Below are positions 32,077 to 40,233 of a stretch of 64,000 bases of DNA, in pieces (the first letter of the stretch is position 1; every line of letters starts with the position of its first letter). Under the pieces are notes generated by a model. It had not been told where the DNA came from. It was given only the letters and a program-made list of their open reading frames with translations, and searched no databases. A program made the translations under genes and the position numbers. The DNA lies in contig NZ_JAFCJZ010000015.1 of NCBI RefSeq assembly GCF_018130765.1, positions 1 to 64,000 on the forward strand. Direction: 5' to 3'. This DNA is from Bradyrhizobium iriomotense (GTDB lineage: Bacteria; Pseudomonadota; Alphaproteobacteria; Rhizobiales; Xanthobacteraceae).

Positions 32077-32748
32077 ATGAACGCTCCCTCGACCCATCTC
32101 GTCATTGCCGATGATCACCCCCTGTTCCGCGACGCGCTGCGGCAGGCTGTGGCGAGTGTCCTGACCTCGGCCAGGATCGACGAGGCGGGATCGTTCGAGG
32201 ACCTGACCAAGCTCCTGGAGCAGACCTCCGACGTCGACCTGATCCTGCTCGACCTCTCGATGCCGGGGATCTCCGGCTTCTCCGGCCTGATCTATCTGCG
32301 CGCGCAATATCCGGCGGTCCCGGTGGTGATCGTCTCGGCCTCCGACGACAGCGCCACGATCCGCCGCTCGCTCGATTTCGGCGCCTCCGGCTTCATTCCC
32401 AAGCGGTTCGGCGTCGAGACACTGCGCGACGCCATTCTCAAGGTGATGGAAGGCGACGTCTGGGTCCCCGCCGACACCGACCTGTCCGCCGCTGCCGATC
32501 CCGACATGACGCGCCTGCGCGACCGCCTGGTCACGTTGACCCCGCAGCAGGTCCGGGTCCTGATGATGCTGTCCGAGGGTCTCCTCAACAAGCAGATCGC
32601 CTACGAGCTCGGCGTCTCCGAAGCCACCATCAAGGCGCATGTCTCGGCGATCCTGCAAAAGCTCGGTGTCGAGAGCCGGACGCAAGCCGTGATCGCCGCC
32701 GCGAAGATCGCCGGCGGCCAGTGGAAGCAGGGCACGCCGACGGGGTGA
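32077..32748 (+). CDS. LuxR/NarL-type response regulator
   Basis: 223 residues. The receiver domain has the acidic pair at D12-D13 (IADDHPLFRDAL), the phosphorylated aspartate at D59 (LLDLSMPG), and FGASGFIPKR containing the conserved lysine. A LuxR helix-turn-helix follows in the C-terminal quarter (LTPQQVRVLMMLSEGLLNKQIAYELGVSE then ATIKAHVSAILQKLGV). No kinase is adjacent, so this is an orphan regulator; the hybrid kinase at 40-43.7 kb is a possible but unproven partner. Family members near MHS symporters or in sodium-symporter-kinase systems control acetate or C4 use. The divergent gene is a symporter. Confidence 0.94.
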   Translation: MNAPSTHLVIADDHPLFRDALRQAVASVLTSARIDEAGSFEDLTKLLEQTSDVDLILLDLSMPGISGFSGLIYLRAQYPAVPVVIVSASDDSATIRRSLDFGASGFIPKRFGVETLRDAILKVMEGDVWVPADTDLSAAADPDMTRLRDRLVTLTPQQVRVLMMLSEGLLNKQIAYELGVSEATIKAHVSAILQKLGVESRTQAVIAAAKIAGGQWKQGTPTG

Positions 32749-32915
32749 AGTCGCGGCGGCTCGTGCCGCGCCGCCCATGATGGGGCGCATCGACATCAAG
32801 CATCTGTATTCGCCGTCCCGCCGCACATCAGTCGTCGTTGTCTGGCTTGCACCATGGCTTCCTTTTGCTACAACCTTGGCGTGGTTGGTTGCAAAGGTAC
32901 TCTCGGGGCGCGGAT

Positions 32916-34937
32916 GTGAGGCTGGAACGGATTGCGCAAGACCTCGTCCAGTGTGTCCCGTTACCCGACTGGATCGACCACCAGCCTTACCGAAGCGAGA
33001 TTCCAGATACGGACGTCTCCTGCGTTGCCAGCGGCCTTTGTCGGCTGCTCTATGATTCGCAGCTTGATCTGCGCAATTCCGAGCAGGCCTGGCACTGCCG
33101 CACCGTCCAGCGGGTCCTGACGCGAGAGGGGGCCGAACGCGCCGCGAATGTGGTCGTCGAGTTCGATCCCGGCTACCAGCGCATCGACGTCCACTTCGTG
33201 CGGGTCTTGCGTGGTGCCGAGGTCATCGAGCATGCCAAGGCCGATGCTTTCCAATTGCTCCGGCGCGAGACCAATCTGGAACGTCTCATCTTCGACGGGC
33301 GGTTGACCGCGTCGTTGCTGATTCCGGATGTGCGGATCGGCGACATCGTCGACCTCGCAGTCACCGTCTATGGCAACGTTCCCGTCCTGGGCCGACGCCA
33401 CGCCGCGTGGGTTGTCTTCGATTCCTTCAATCCGTGGTTCGAGCATCGGCACAGACTTCTGCGACCGCTAGAGCGGAATGTCATCGCCAAGGCCTACAAC
33501 GATCCGCCCGAGGCGGCTGTTGTGGTAGCCGGGCAGACGGAGGATGTCCGCTGGCGGATGACCGGGCAGGAGCGCCGCACCATCGAGGCGCTGACGCCGT
33601 CTTGGGTGCTGCTGCGGCCCGCACTTCAGTTCAGCGAGTTCGAGAGCTGGAGCGACGTCGCTCGCCTTCTTGCACCATTCTATGAGGGGACTGAGCTTCC
33701 GCCTGCGCTTGCCGAGGAGGTCGACCGCCTCGCGGCGGCTACCCCTGAGCCCGATCGGCGTGCTGTCGAGTGGTTGCGGTTCGTGCAGCGGGAACTGCGC
33801 TATTTTGCCTTTTCACTGGGTGAGGGCGGGCTGACGCCGCGCGCCCTCGATGCGATCTGGAGTACGCGCTTCGGCGACTGCAAGGATGCGGCAACCCTTT
33901 ATGTTGCCGGCGCCCGGCGGATGGGACTGGACGCCTGCGCGGCCCTGGTTTCGACGACACATGGTTACTCCCTGAACCGGTTTCTCCCAAGCTCGGCTGT
34001 GTTCGATCACTGCATTGTTCGGCTTCGGCTGGATGAGAGGAGCTATTGGCTCGATCCGACGGCCAGCGTTCAGTCGGGCACCCTCAAGCACGTCTTCCAG
34101 CCGCATATCGGATGGGGGCTCGTGCTGTCGCACGGAACAGTCGAGTTGGAAGAACTCGGGCGCGGTGCGGCCCTCCATGTCCTGCATTGGGAGGACGACA
34201 TTACGATCGGACCGAAGGTGACATCGCCGGCGATCGTCAGGCGGAAGATCGACTATTCCTTCTGGGCCGCCGACGCGATACGGAACCGCTTCGCCAACGA
34301 TGGTCCAAGCGCATTTGCCCAGACCATGCTGCGGGAATTGCAGGACGTTTGGCCCGGCGCTGCCGAGACCGCTCCGATGGAGATTCAGGACGACAAAGAT
34401 CGCAACACAGTCACGTTGAGTTTGAACTATGAGGTTCGCGATTGCTGGAAGCCCGCCGATGACGGATCGCAATTGAAGCTGGTGGTTGCCCGCGCACTGG
34501 GTCGGGAGTTGCAGCCTCTTCCGGGCGAACGCCGCGAGATCGACATCGTACTCGGCCGTCCTCGCAAGATGACAGGATTCGTCCGGCTGAACATGCCGAG
34601 CCGTTGGCGCGGCGATGGCTGGTTGTATCGGCTCGAAGCATCCGGTGTCAGTTTCATCGACCGATCGCTGGTCAATGGGCGAACGGTCACGGCATCCCAG
34701 GAATTGGTGATTGATGCTTGGTTGCTCGCTGCCGCCGAACTCCGAGCCTACAACGACATCGCGAAGAAGCTCGGGGAAAACCTGTTCATCCTCACAGGCC
34801 GCCAGCGGTTCGGCAGGATTCGCCAATGGTTGAGCCTAAAGGTCCGTTTCCTGTTCGCTCTTCGCCTCTTTTGGTATGTCGTGTGGGGTGGATGGGTGCT
34901 GATCTTCCTGATCAGTATCCTGTTTGCCCGGCGGTGA
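32916..34937 (+). CDS. DUF3857/transglutaminase-like protein with C-terminal membrane anchor
   Basis: About 673 residues from GTG 32916; a TTG at 32838 is the longest alternative, and neither has a strong Shine-Dalgarno. The N-terminal half is a DUF3857 domain. A transglutaminase-like core follows: catalytic cysteine in FGDCKDAATL (near 322), histidine in VFDHCIVRL and aspartate in WLDPTAS. A beta-rich domain precedes one C-terminal membrane segment (FWYVVWGGWVLIFLISILF) and a basic end. Unlike most of the family there is no visible signal peptide, so the topology may be a cytoplasmic tail-anchored enzyme. Function unknown; cross-linking or protease activity is possible. Confidence 0.82.
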   Translation: MRLERIAQDLVQCVPLPDWIDHQPYRSEIPDTDVSCVASGLCRLLYDSQLDLRNSEQAWHCRTVQRVLTREGAERAANVVVEFDPGYQRIDVHFVRVLRGAEVIEHAKADAFQLLRRETNLERLIFDGRLTASLLIPDVRIGDIVDLAVTVYGNVPVLGRRHAAWVVFDSFNPWFEHRHRLLRPLERNVIAKAYNDPPEAAVVVAGQTEDVRWRMTGQERRTIEALTPSWVLLRPALQFSEFESWSDVARLLAPFYEGTELPPALAEEVDRLAAATPEPDRRAVEWLRFVQRELRYFAFSLGEGGLTPRALDAIWSTRFGDCKDAATLYVAGARRMGLDACAALVSTTHGYSLNRFLPSSAVFDHCIVRLRLDERSYWLDPTASVQSGTLKHVFQPHIGWGLVLSHGTVELEELGRGAALHVLHWEDDITIGPKVTSPAIVRRKIDYSFWAADAIRNRFANDGPSAFAQTMLRELQDVWPGAAETAPMEIQDDKDRNTVTLSLNYEVRDCWKPADDGSQLKLVVARALGRELQPLPGERREIDIVLGRPRKMTGFVRLNMPSRWRGDGWLYRLEASGVSFIDRSLVNGRTVTASQELVIDAWLLAAAELRAYNDIAKKLGENLFILTGRQRFGRIRQWLSLKVRFLFALRLFWYVVWGGWVLIFLISILFARR

Positions 34938-34987
34938 TCGTTGGATGAATTCACGCATCGTGTGATGGGCCCGGCTGGCATCTCGGC

Positions 34988-35053
34988 CGTTCATCCTTCG
35001 AGGCTCCCGGCGCAATGCTTTTGCATTGCGCCACTCGCACCTCAGGATGACGG
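34988..35053. repeat. Hairpin repeat TCATCCT...AGGATGA overlapping a gene end
   Basis: The outer arms CGTTCATCCT and AGGATGACGG are near complements, and an inner perfect stem GGCGCAATGC/GCATTGCGCC carries a TTTT loop. From memory the CATCCTTCGAGGC...CCTCAGGATGACGG frame is a common Bradyrhizobium repeat. It reaches into the downstream gene: the stop codon and last residues of the STAND regulator are inside the right arm. Confidence 0.75.
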
Positions 35054-37897
35054 AGTTGATAATGTCAGTAGCAGTTCATTGGCGGCCCTGATATCCGCCG
35101 TATCGGAACCTTCCGCAAAGCCCTCAAGAGCCGCTTGAAGCAATCGCGTCGCTTCCTCGCGCCGGTCGCGCGCCGCGAGGAATTCGGCAAGGTCGATCGC
35201 GGTCCGCAGCTCCCAGGCTTTTGCGCTCTTGCGGCGGCTCAAATCCAATGACTGCGTGAAGTGGGCTTCTGCCTGCTCAGCCTTGGATTCTGGCAGCGAC
35301 AACAGAACTCTGCCCTTCATCCGCAGCAGCTCGGGCATATAGAGATGATCGCCGCTCTGCTCGACGAGGCGGATCGCATCGTCGATCAGGCACGCGCTCT
35401 GTTCGACCCGCCCGAGCGCCAGAAGCCCCTGCACCAGCGCGATGTTGAACGTCGTGGTGAGCAGCTCGTAACCGGCATCGTGAAGCTCGCGCAGGCTGGC
35501 TCTTATCGTCTCGACGCCGCCGGCGGCGTCACCGCGCCGGATCGCGAGTTCGCCTTTGACGCCCCGGCCGACCGCGAGATAGGGGCCCATCGAGCGCGAC
35601 TCGGCATGCGCGATGAAGCGGTCGATGTTCTCGTCCGCATCGTCGAGCTCTCCGCTCCAGAGGTCGATCGAAACCGCCCAGATCAGCGCGATGCAGAGCG
35701 TGATCGGATGATCCATCTGCGCGGCTTCGTCGACCGTCTGCTGAGCCAGTTGCCGCGCATCCGCGGACCGGCCCTGCAACCAAAGCTCCCGTGCCAGCGA
35801 GATGCCGGCGCGGTTGCGGTGATCGAAGCCGTGGACCGTGCTGATGCGTTCCGTGCCAGGCCCCTGCCAGGCAGCCTGCAGCATGTTCGGTGCGTCACGA
35901 TGCTCGCCGGCCAGATGCAGCGAGACCCCCAGGAGGGAGTGGGCGAGGGCGATCGAGCCCGCATCGCCCAGCGTCTCGGCGACGGTGAGGCTCTGCCGGG
36001 CGTAACCAAGCGCGGCGTCGAACTGTCCCATCCGCTCGTGGAAAATGTGCATCCGGCCGAGCAGCTGAAGCTGGTTCGGAGCGTCGCCGCGCGCCTCCGC
36101 GATCGCGAGGCCCCGGCTCAAGGCCGTGCGCGCCGCCTCGCTGCCGCCGCGCGTGAACATCAAGGTCAGGCCGAGCGCGGCCTGGATGTGCATCTCCTCG
36201 GCACTGCCGCGCGAGGACGCATCGATCGCAAGCAGCGCCCGTTCCGACCAGCGACGGCATTCGATCAGCGGCGACATCGCGAGAAAGATGGGCGCTCCTG
36301 CAGCTGCAAGCGCGATGCCGATGTTCGCATTGCCATTCGCGCCAAAACACCAGTCCAGTGCGGCCCGGACATTGTGAAGCGCAGAGAAATGGATGGCCCG
36401 TTCGTCGGCGCTCGGCACCGCCGCCCATGTCATGCCGGCCTGCTCCAGCCATCGGCGGTAGTAGGTCGCGTGACGTGCCGAGAGCGCCGCGTCGCTTGGC
36501 TCGTTCTCGAGCAGATAGGCGCGCGTCGTGTCGAGCAGGCGGTAACGCATCATGGCACCGATCGGTCGCGGCGCGACCATCGACTTGGCGACGAGGCTGT
36601 CGATGGCGTCGAACAGCCGGGCGCGGTCGACGTGTTCGTCCGGCACGACATCGAGCGCGGCGTCGATGGTGAAATGGCCGGCGAAGACCGCGAGCCTGCG
36701 CAGCACGAGGCGCTCGATGTCGGACAGCAGCCCGTAGCTCCAGTCCAGCGTCGCCTGCAACGTCTTTTGCCGCGGCGGCGCGGTGCGCTGACCCTGCCAG
36801 AGGAGATTGAGGCGCTCGTCGAGCAGCGCCGCCGTCTGCTCCAGGCCGTAGGCCTCGACCCGGCCGGCGGCGAGCTCGATCGCCAGGGCCATGCCGTCGA
36901 GCTTGCGGCAGACGCCGGCGACGATCGCGGCATTGCCGTCGTCGAGCGCGATCTGCGCGCCGGCGGCGGTGGCCCGTTCGATGAAAAGCTGAAGCGCGGG
37001 ATAAGTCTGCGCGGCCGCCGCAGTCAGCCCGGCACTGTCCGGCGGAACGGCGAGGGGCGCTAATCGATAGACCTGCTCGCCCTCGACACGCAGGGCTTCA
37101 CGGCTGGTTGCGAGGATATGGACATGCGGCGCGGCGTGGAAGATCTCCGCCGCCAGCGGTGCCGCCGCGGCGATGACGTGCTCGCAATTGTCCAGGATCA
37201 GCAGCATCCGCTTGTCCCTGATATGCGCGAGCAGCGCGGGCAGGGGATCATCGGTCTCGGCCGGCAGGCCCAGCATCAGCAGGATCGACGTGATCACGAG
37301 ATCGGGATCGCTCAGCGCGGCAAGATCGACAAAGTGTGCGGCGTCGGAGAACGTTTCGAGCAGGTCGTGAGCGATCGCCACGGCAACGGCCGTCTTGCCG
37401 ACGCCGCCCGGGCCGGCGATCGTGACGAAGCGGGCGGTGATGAGCTTGTCCGAGATGGCGGCGACCGCATCGTCGCGTCCGACCATTCGCTGCAGCCGGT
37501 TCGGCAGTTTCACCGGCGGCAGCTCCATCCGCGGTGCCGGGCGCGGCTTCGCCGCAATCTGCGTTTGCGAGATCGGCGCCACGAAGCAATAGCCGCGGCC
37601 CGAGAGCGTGGTGATGTAGCGGGCGCCGTCCTTGCCGCCGCCGAGGACTTTGCGAAGCGCCGCGATGTGAAAGCGTAAGTTGGCCTCCTCGACGGCCATG
37701 CCGGGCCAGACCTGCGCTATCAGGTCCCATTTGCTGACGACCTCGTTCGGCCGCGACATCAGCGCGATCAGCGTGTCGAAGCTCTTGGCGCCCATCGGCA
37801 GCGCGACGCCGTCGCGCATCACGAGCCTCTCATGCGGCCTCACGGTGAATGGCCCGAACGACAGTGTCGTTGCCGCGGGCGCGGCCGGTTCAGTCAT
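35042..37897 (-). CDS. STAND-type regulator: OmpR-like winged helix + NB-ARC-like ATPase + TPR repeats
   Basis: 951 residues from ATG 37897. A trans_reg_C winged helix is at residues 12-108 (FGPFTVRPHERLVMRDG, ending SGRGYCFVAP). The ATPase has Walker A GPGGVGKT at 162-169, a Walker B-like RMLLILDNCEHVI and an LATSREAL sensor segment. The C-terminal half is helical TPR-like repeats with many Ala and Leu. Such signal-transduction ATPases switch on transcription when a ligand or partner binds the TPR region. It is divergent from ohr, a Tat-exported alpha/beta hydrolase and cytochrome P460, its likely targets. Its last residues and stop come from an intergenic repeat. Confidence 0.92.
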   Translation of the reverse strand: MTEPAAPAATTLSFGPFTVRPHERLVMRDGVALPMGAKSFDTLIALMSRPNEVVSKWDLIAQVWPGMAVEEANLRFHIAALRKVLGGGKDGARYITTLSGRGYCFVAPISQTQIAAKPRPAPRMELPPVKLPNRLQRMVGRDDAVAAISDKLITARFVTIAGPGGVGKTAVAVAIAHDLLETFSDAAHFVDLAALSDPDLVITSILLMLGLPAETDDPLPALLAHIRDKRMLLILDNCEHVIAAAAPLAAEIFHAAPHVHILATSREALRVEGEQVYRLAPLAVPPDSAGLTAAAAQTYPALQLFIERATAAGAQIALDDGNAAIVAGVCRKLDGMALAIELAAGRVEAYGLEQTAALLDERLNLLWQGQRTAPPRQKTLQATLDWSYGLLSDIERLVLRRLAVFAGHFTIDAALDVVPDEHVDRARLFDAIDSLVAKSMVAPRPIGAMMRYRLLDTTRAYLLENEPSDAALSARHATYYRRWLEQAGMTWAAVPSADERAIHFSALHNVRAALDWCFGANGNANIGIALAAAGAPIFLAMSPLIECRRWSERALLAIDASSRGSAEEMHIQAALGLTLMFTRGGSEAARTALSRGLAIAEARGDAPNQLQLLGRMHIFHERMGQFDAALGYARQSLTVAETLGDAGSIALAHSLLGVSLHLAGEHRDAPNMLQAAWQGPGTERISTVHGFDHRNRAGISLARELWLQGRSADARQLAQQTVDEAAQMDHPITLCIALIWAVSIDLWSGELDDADENIDRFIAHAESRSMGPYLAVGRGVKGELAIRRGDAAGGVETIRASLRELHDAGYELLTTTFNIALVQGLLALGRVEQSACLIDDAIRLVEQSGDHLYMPELLRMKGRVLLSLPESKAEQAEAHFTQSLDLSRRKSAKAWELRTAIDLAEFLAARDRREEATRLLQAALEGFAEGSDTADIRAANELLLTLSTPSS

Positions 37898-38015
37898 CGC
37901 GAAATCTTGCTCATTTGGAAAACCGGATAACCACCGGGCATCGATCCGGCAAGACCGGCTTTGCATCGGCATCAGACCGCGTACGCAGGCCTCCCAACCG
38001 GGTTCCCTGCCGGCC

Positions 38016-38033
38016 TCACAACTTCTCACAAGT
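38016..38033. promoter_or_regulatory. Direct repeat TCACAACT / TCACAAGT, candidate operator of the ohr operon
   Basis: Two 8-bp units, seven bases identical, spaced exactly 10 bp, lie 61-78 bp before the ohr start and about 120 bp before the divergent STAND regulator start. Tandem half-sites of one helical turn are what OmpR-type winged helices bind. The regulator-operator link is inferred. Confidence 0.45.
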
Positions 38034-38093
38034 CCCAACGGGTGTCCTGCCGGGGCGGCTGATAGTCAGTTGCGCGACGGCAAGGAGACTTTC

Positions 38094-38513
38094 ATGACGC
38101 AAGCGGCAAAGCTGCTCTACACGGCCAGGACCCGCACCAGCGGCGGGCGGCAGGATGGCATGTCCCGCAGCTCCGATGGCCGCCTGGATGTCAGATTGTC
38201 GCCGCCGGGCGGTGCCGGCATCGGCACCAATCCCGAGCAATTGTTCGCAGCCGGGTGGTCAGCCTGTTTCGAAGGCGCCATGGAGATGGCCGCGCGCAAG
38301 CGGAAAATCGTGCTTCCCAGAAAAAGCGCGATCGATGCGGAAATCGATCTTCTTCTCGATGAAGGCACATATGCGCTTCGGGCGCGCCTCAATGTCAGCC
38401 TGCCGGGCCTCGATCGCGAGGTCGCGCGCGACATCATCGATGAGGCGCACCAGACCTGTCCCTATTCCAAGGCCGTCCGCGGCAACATCGACGTCGCGGT
38501 CGCGCTGACCTGA
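38094..38513 (+). CDS. ohr: Organic hydroperoxide resistance protein (Ohr type of OsmC family)
   Basis: 139 residues. It has the peroxidatic cysteine in GWSACFEGA (C58) and the resolving cysteine in HQTCPYSKA (C122). An N-terminal TSGGRQDG segment contains the catalytic arginine (R19), with glutamate in NPEQL, as in Ohr rather than OsmC. It reduces lipid and organic hydroperoxides with dihydrolipoamide as electron source, in the cytoplasm. ATG 38094 follows AAGGAG; the long in-frame region upstream is noncoding. No MarR-type OhrR is nearby; the divergent STAND regulator may replace it. Confidence 0.95.
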   Translation: MTQAAKLLYTARTRTSGGRQDGMSRSSDGRLDVRLSPPGGAGIGTNPEQLFAAGWSACFEGAMEMAARKRKIVLPRKSAIDAEIDLLLDEGTYALRARLNVSLPGLDREVARDIIDEAHQTCPYSKAVRGNIDVAVALT

Positions 38514-38544
38514 CGCACCACCACCCTCAACGAGGTAACCCATC

Positions 38545-39573
38545 ATGAAGCAGCACATCGACCAGCATCGTCGCAAGTTCTTTGGCCTCGCCGCCGGAAC
38601 GGTCGCCGTCGGTCTCGGCGTGATCGAGCCTGCCCGCGCCGAAACGGAAGCGCCGAAGTCGTCCGCATCGAATGCATCCTTCGGCCCGATCAAGCAGATC
38701 GAGGCCGGTGTCCTCAATGTCGGCTATGCCGAGGCAGGCCATTCGAACGGTCCGGTGGCGATCCTGCTGCACGGCTGGCCCTACGACATTCACGCCTTCG
38801 TCGACGTCGCGCCGATCCTGGCGAAGGCCGGTTATCGCGTGATCATCCCCTACCTGCGCGGCTACGGCACGACGCAATTCCTCTCCAGCGAAACGCTGCG
38901 CAACGGTGAGCCCGCCGCGATGGCCGCCGACATCATCGCGCTGATGGACAAGCTCGAGATCAAGAAGGCGGTCGTCGCCGGCTTCGATTGGGGCGCGCGC
39001 ACCGCCGACATCATCGCCGCGCTGTGGCCGGACCGCTGCCGCGCGCTGGTGTCGGTCAGCGGCTATCTGATTTCCAGCCAGGCCGCCGGCGGTGCGCCGT
39101 TGCCGCCATCGGCCGAGCTGCAATGGTGGTACCAGTTCTATTTCGCGACCGAACGCGGCCGCGCCGGCTACGAGAAGTACACGCACGATTTCGCCAAGCT
39201 GATCTGGAAGCTGGCCTCGCCGCAATGGAAGTTCGACGACGCCACCTTCAACCGCAGTGCGGCGGCGCTCGACAACAAGGATCATGTCGCCATCACGATC
39301 CACAATTATCGCTGGCGGCTCGGGCTCGCCCAGGGCGAGGCGAAGTATGAGGAGCTCGAAAAGAAGCTCGCGGCCGCTCCCGTCATCAGCGTGCCGACGA
39401 TCACGATGGAAGGTGACGCCAATGGCGCGCCGCATCCTGACCCCAGCGCCTATGCCAAAAAATTCTCCGGCCGGTACGACTTTCGGCTGATCACGGGCGG
39501 CATCGGCCACAATTTGCCGCAGGAAGCCCCGCAGGCCTTTGCCAAGGCCGTCATCGACGCTGACGGCGCCTGA
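38545..39573 (+). CDS. Tat-exported alpha/beta hydrolase, epoxide-hydrolase/haloalkane-dehalogenase-like
   Basis: 342 residues. The N-terminus carries a twin-arginine motif (HRRKFFGLAAG) and a hydrophobic segment ending PARAE, a standard Tat signal. The catalytic domain has oxyanion motif HGWP (76-79), nucleophile elbow GFDWGAR with aspartate 148, a cap region of roughly 100 residues, and a late histidine (GIGHNLPQEAP, near 322). An aspartate nucleophile and HGWP are typical of epoxide hydrolases. The start is 31 bp after the ohr stop with AACGAGGTAA upstream. An exported epoxide hydrolase next to Ohr and P460 suggests detoxification of an oxidised organic compound. Confidence 0.9.
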   Translation: MKQHIDQHRRKFFGLAAGTVAVGLGVIEPARAETEAPKSSASNASFGPIKQIEAGVLNVGYAEAGHSNGPVAILLHGWPYDIHAFVDVAPILAKAGYRVIIPYLRGYGTTQFLSSETLRNGEPAAMAADIIALMDKLEIKKAVVAGFDWGARTADIIAALWPDRCRALVSVSGYLISSQAAGGAPLPPSAELQWWYQFYFATERGRAGYEKYTHDFAKLIWKLASPQWKFDDATFNRSAAALDNKDHVAITIHNYRWRLGLAQGEAKYEELEKKLAAAPVISVPTITMEGDANGAPHPDPSAYAKKFSGRYDFRLITGGIGHNLPQEAPQAFAKAVIDADGA

Positions 39574-39645
39574 GGACCCATTCGATGCCTCGGTCCAGCA
39601 CGGCTGGACCGAGGACATGCCGCGATCCCCGCTTGAACAAACATC

Positions 39646-40209
39646 ATGACACCTGTCGAACCTGAAACGAAAAAGCGCTCCTACGCCACGGTGATCACGC
39701 TTGCCGGGCTCCTTCTCGTCGTTCTCCTGACTTGCGTGCCCTATTTGGTCTCGATCGCCGCTGCCGAACAACCGGCGCAAGACAACACGGCAGACGCCTC
39801 GCCGATCTTCGGTGTCACGATTCCGCAGGGCTACAAGCAGTGGGAGCTGATCGCCCCGGCCGAAGAGGCGGCGCCGCTCGACGAGCTTCGCGCTGTCCTC
39901 GGCAATCAGACGGCCGTCGAGGCCTATCAGGCCGGCAAGCTTCCGTTTCCGGATGGCACCATTCTGGTCAAGCGCGCCTGGAAGCGGAAACAGTCACCGG
40001 AATTCGCATCCGCAACGATTCCCGGCGCCGCCACCACGGTCCAGGTGATGGTCAAGGATTCCAAAAAATACGGCTCTACCGGCGGCTGGGGTTTTGGCCG
40101 GTTCATCAACGGCAAGCCGGTCGACGAGGCCCAGCACCGCACCTGCTTCGCCTGCCACGAAGCCCGCGCCAAGAGCCGCGATTATGTCTTCACGCAGCTT
40201 GCGCCGTGA
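39646..40209 (+). CDS. Cytochrome P460-family protein
   Basis: 187 residues. One N-terminal membrane or signal helix (VITLAGLLLVVLLTCVPYLVSIA) is followed by a small domain with FPDGTILVKRAWKRK and GGWGFGRFINGKP. It ends in a C-x-x-C-H haem-binding motif (TCFACHEARAKSRDYVFTQLAP). Cytochrome P460 family members are periplasmic c-type cytochromes with a cross-linked haem; some oxidise hydroxylamine to NO or N2O, others have unknown roles. A lysine that could cross-link is present but cannot be assigned by eye. It is 72 bp after the hydrolase and probably in the same operon. Confidence 0.9.
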   Translation: MTPVEPETKKRSYATVITLAGLLLVVLLTCVPYLVSIAAAEQPAQDNTADASPIFGVTIPQGYKQWELIAPAEEAAPLDELRAVLGNQTAVEAYQAGKLPFPDGTILVKRAWKRKQSPEFASATIPGAATTVQVMVKDSKKYGSTGGWGFGRFINGKPVDEAQHRTCFACHEARAKSRDYVFTQLAP

Positions 40210-40233
40210 GACGTGAAGGCGCGCAGCATCGTC

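Noticed and set aside
31774..32826. In-frame N-terminal extension of the MHS symporter to 905 codons
   Set aside because: The extension is antisense to the response regulator and crosses the shared promoter; the family begins near 31773.
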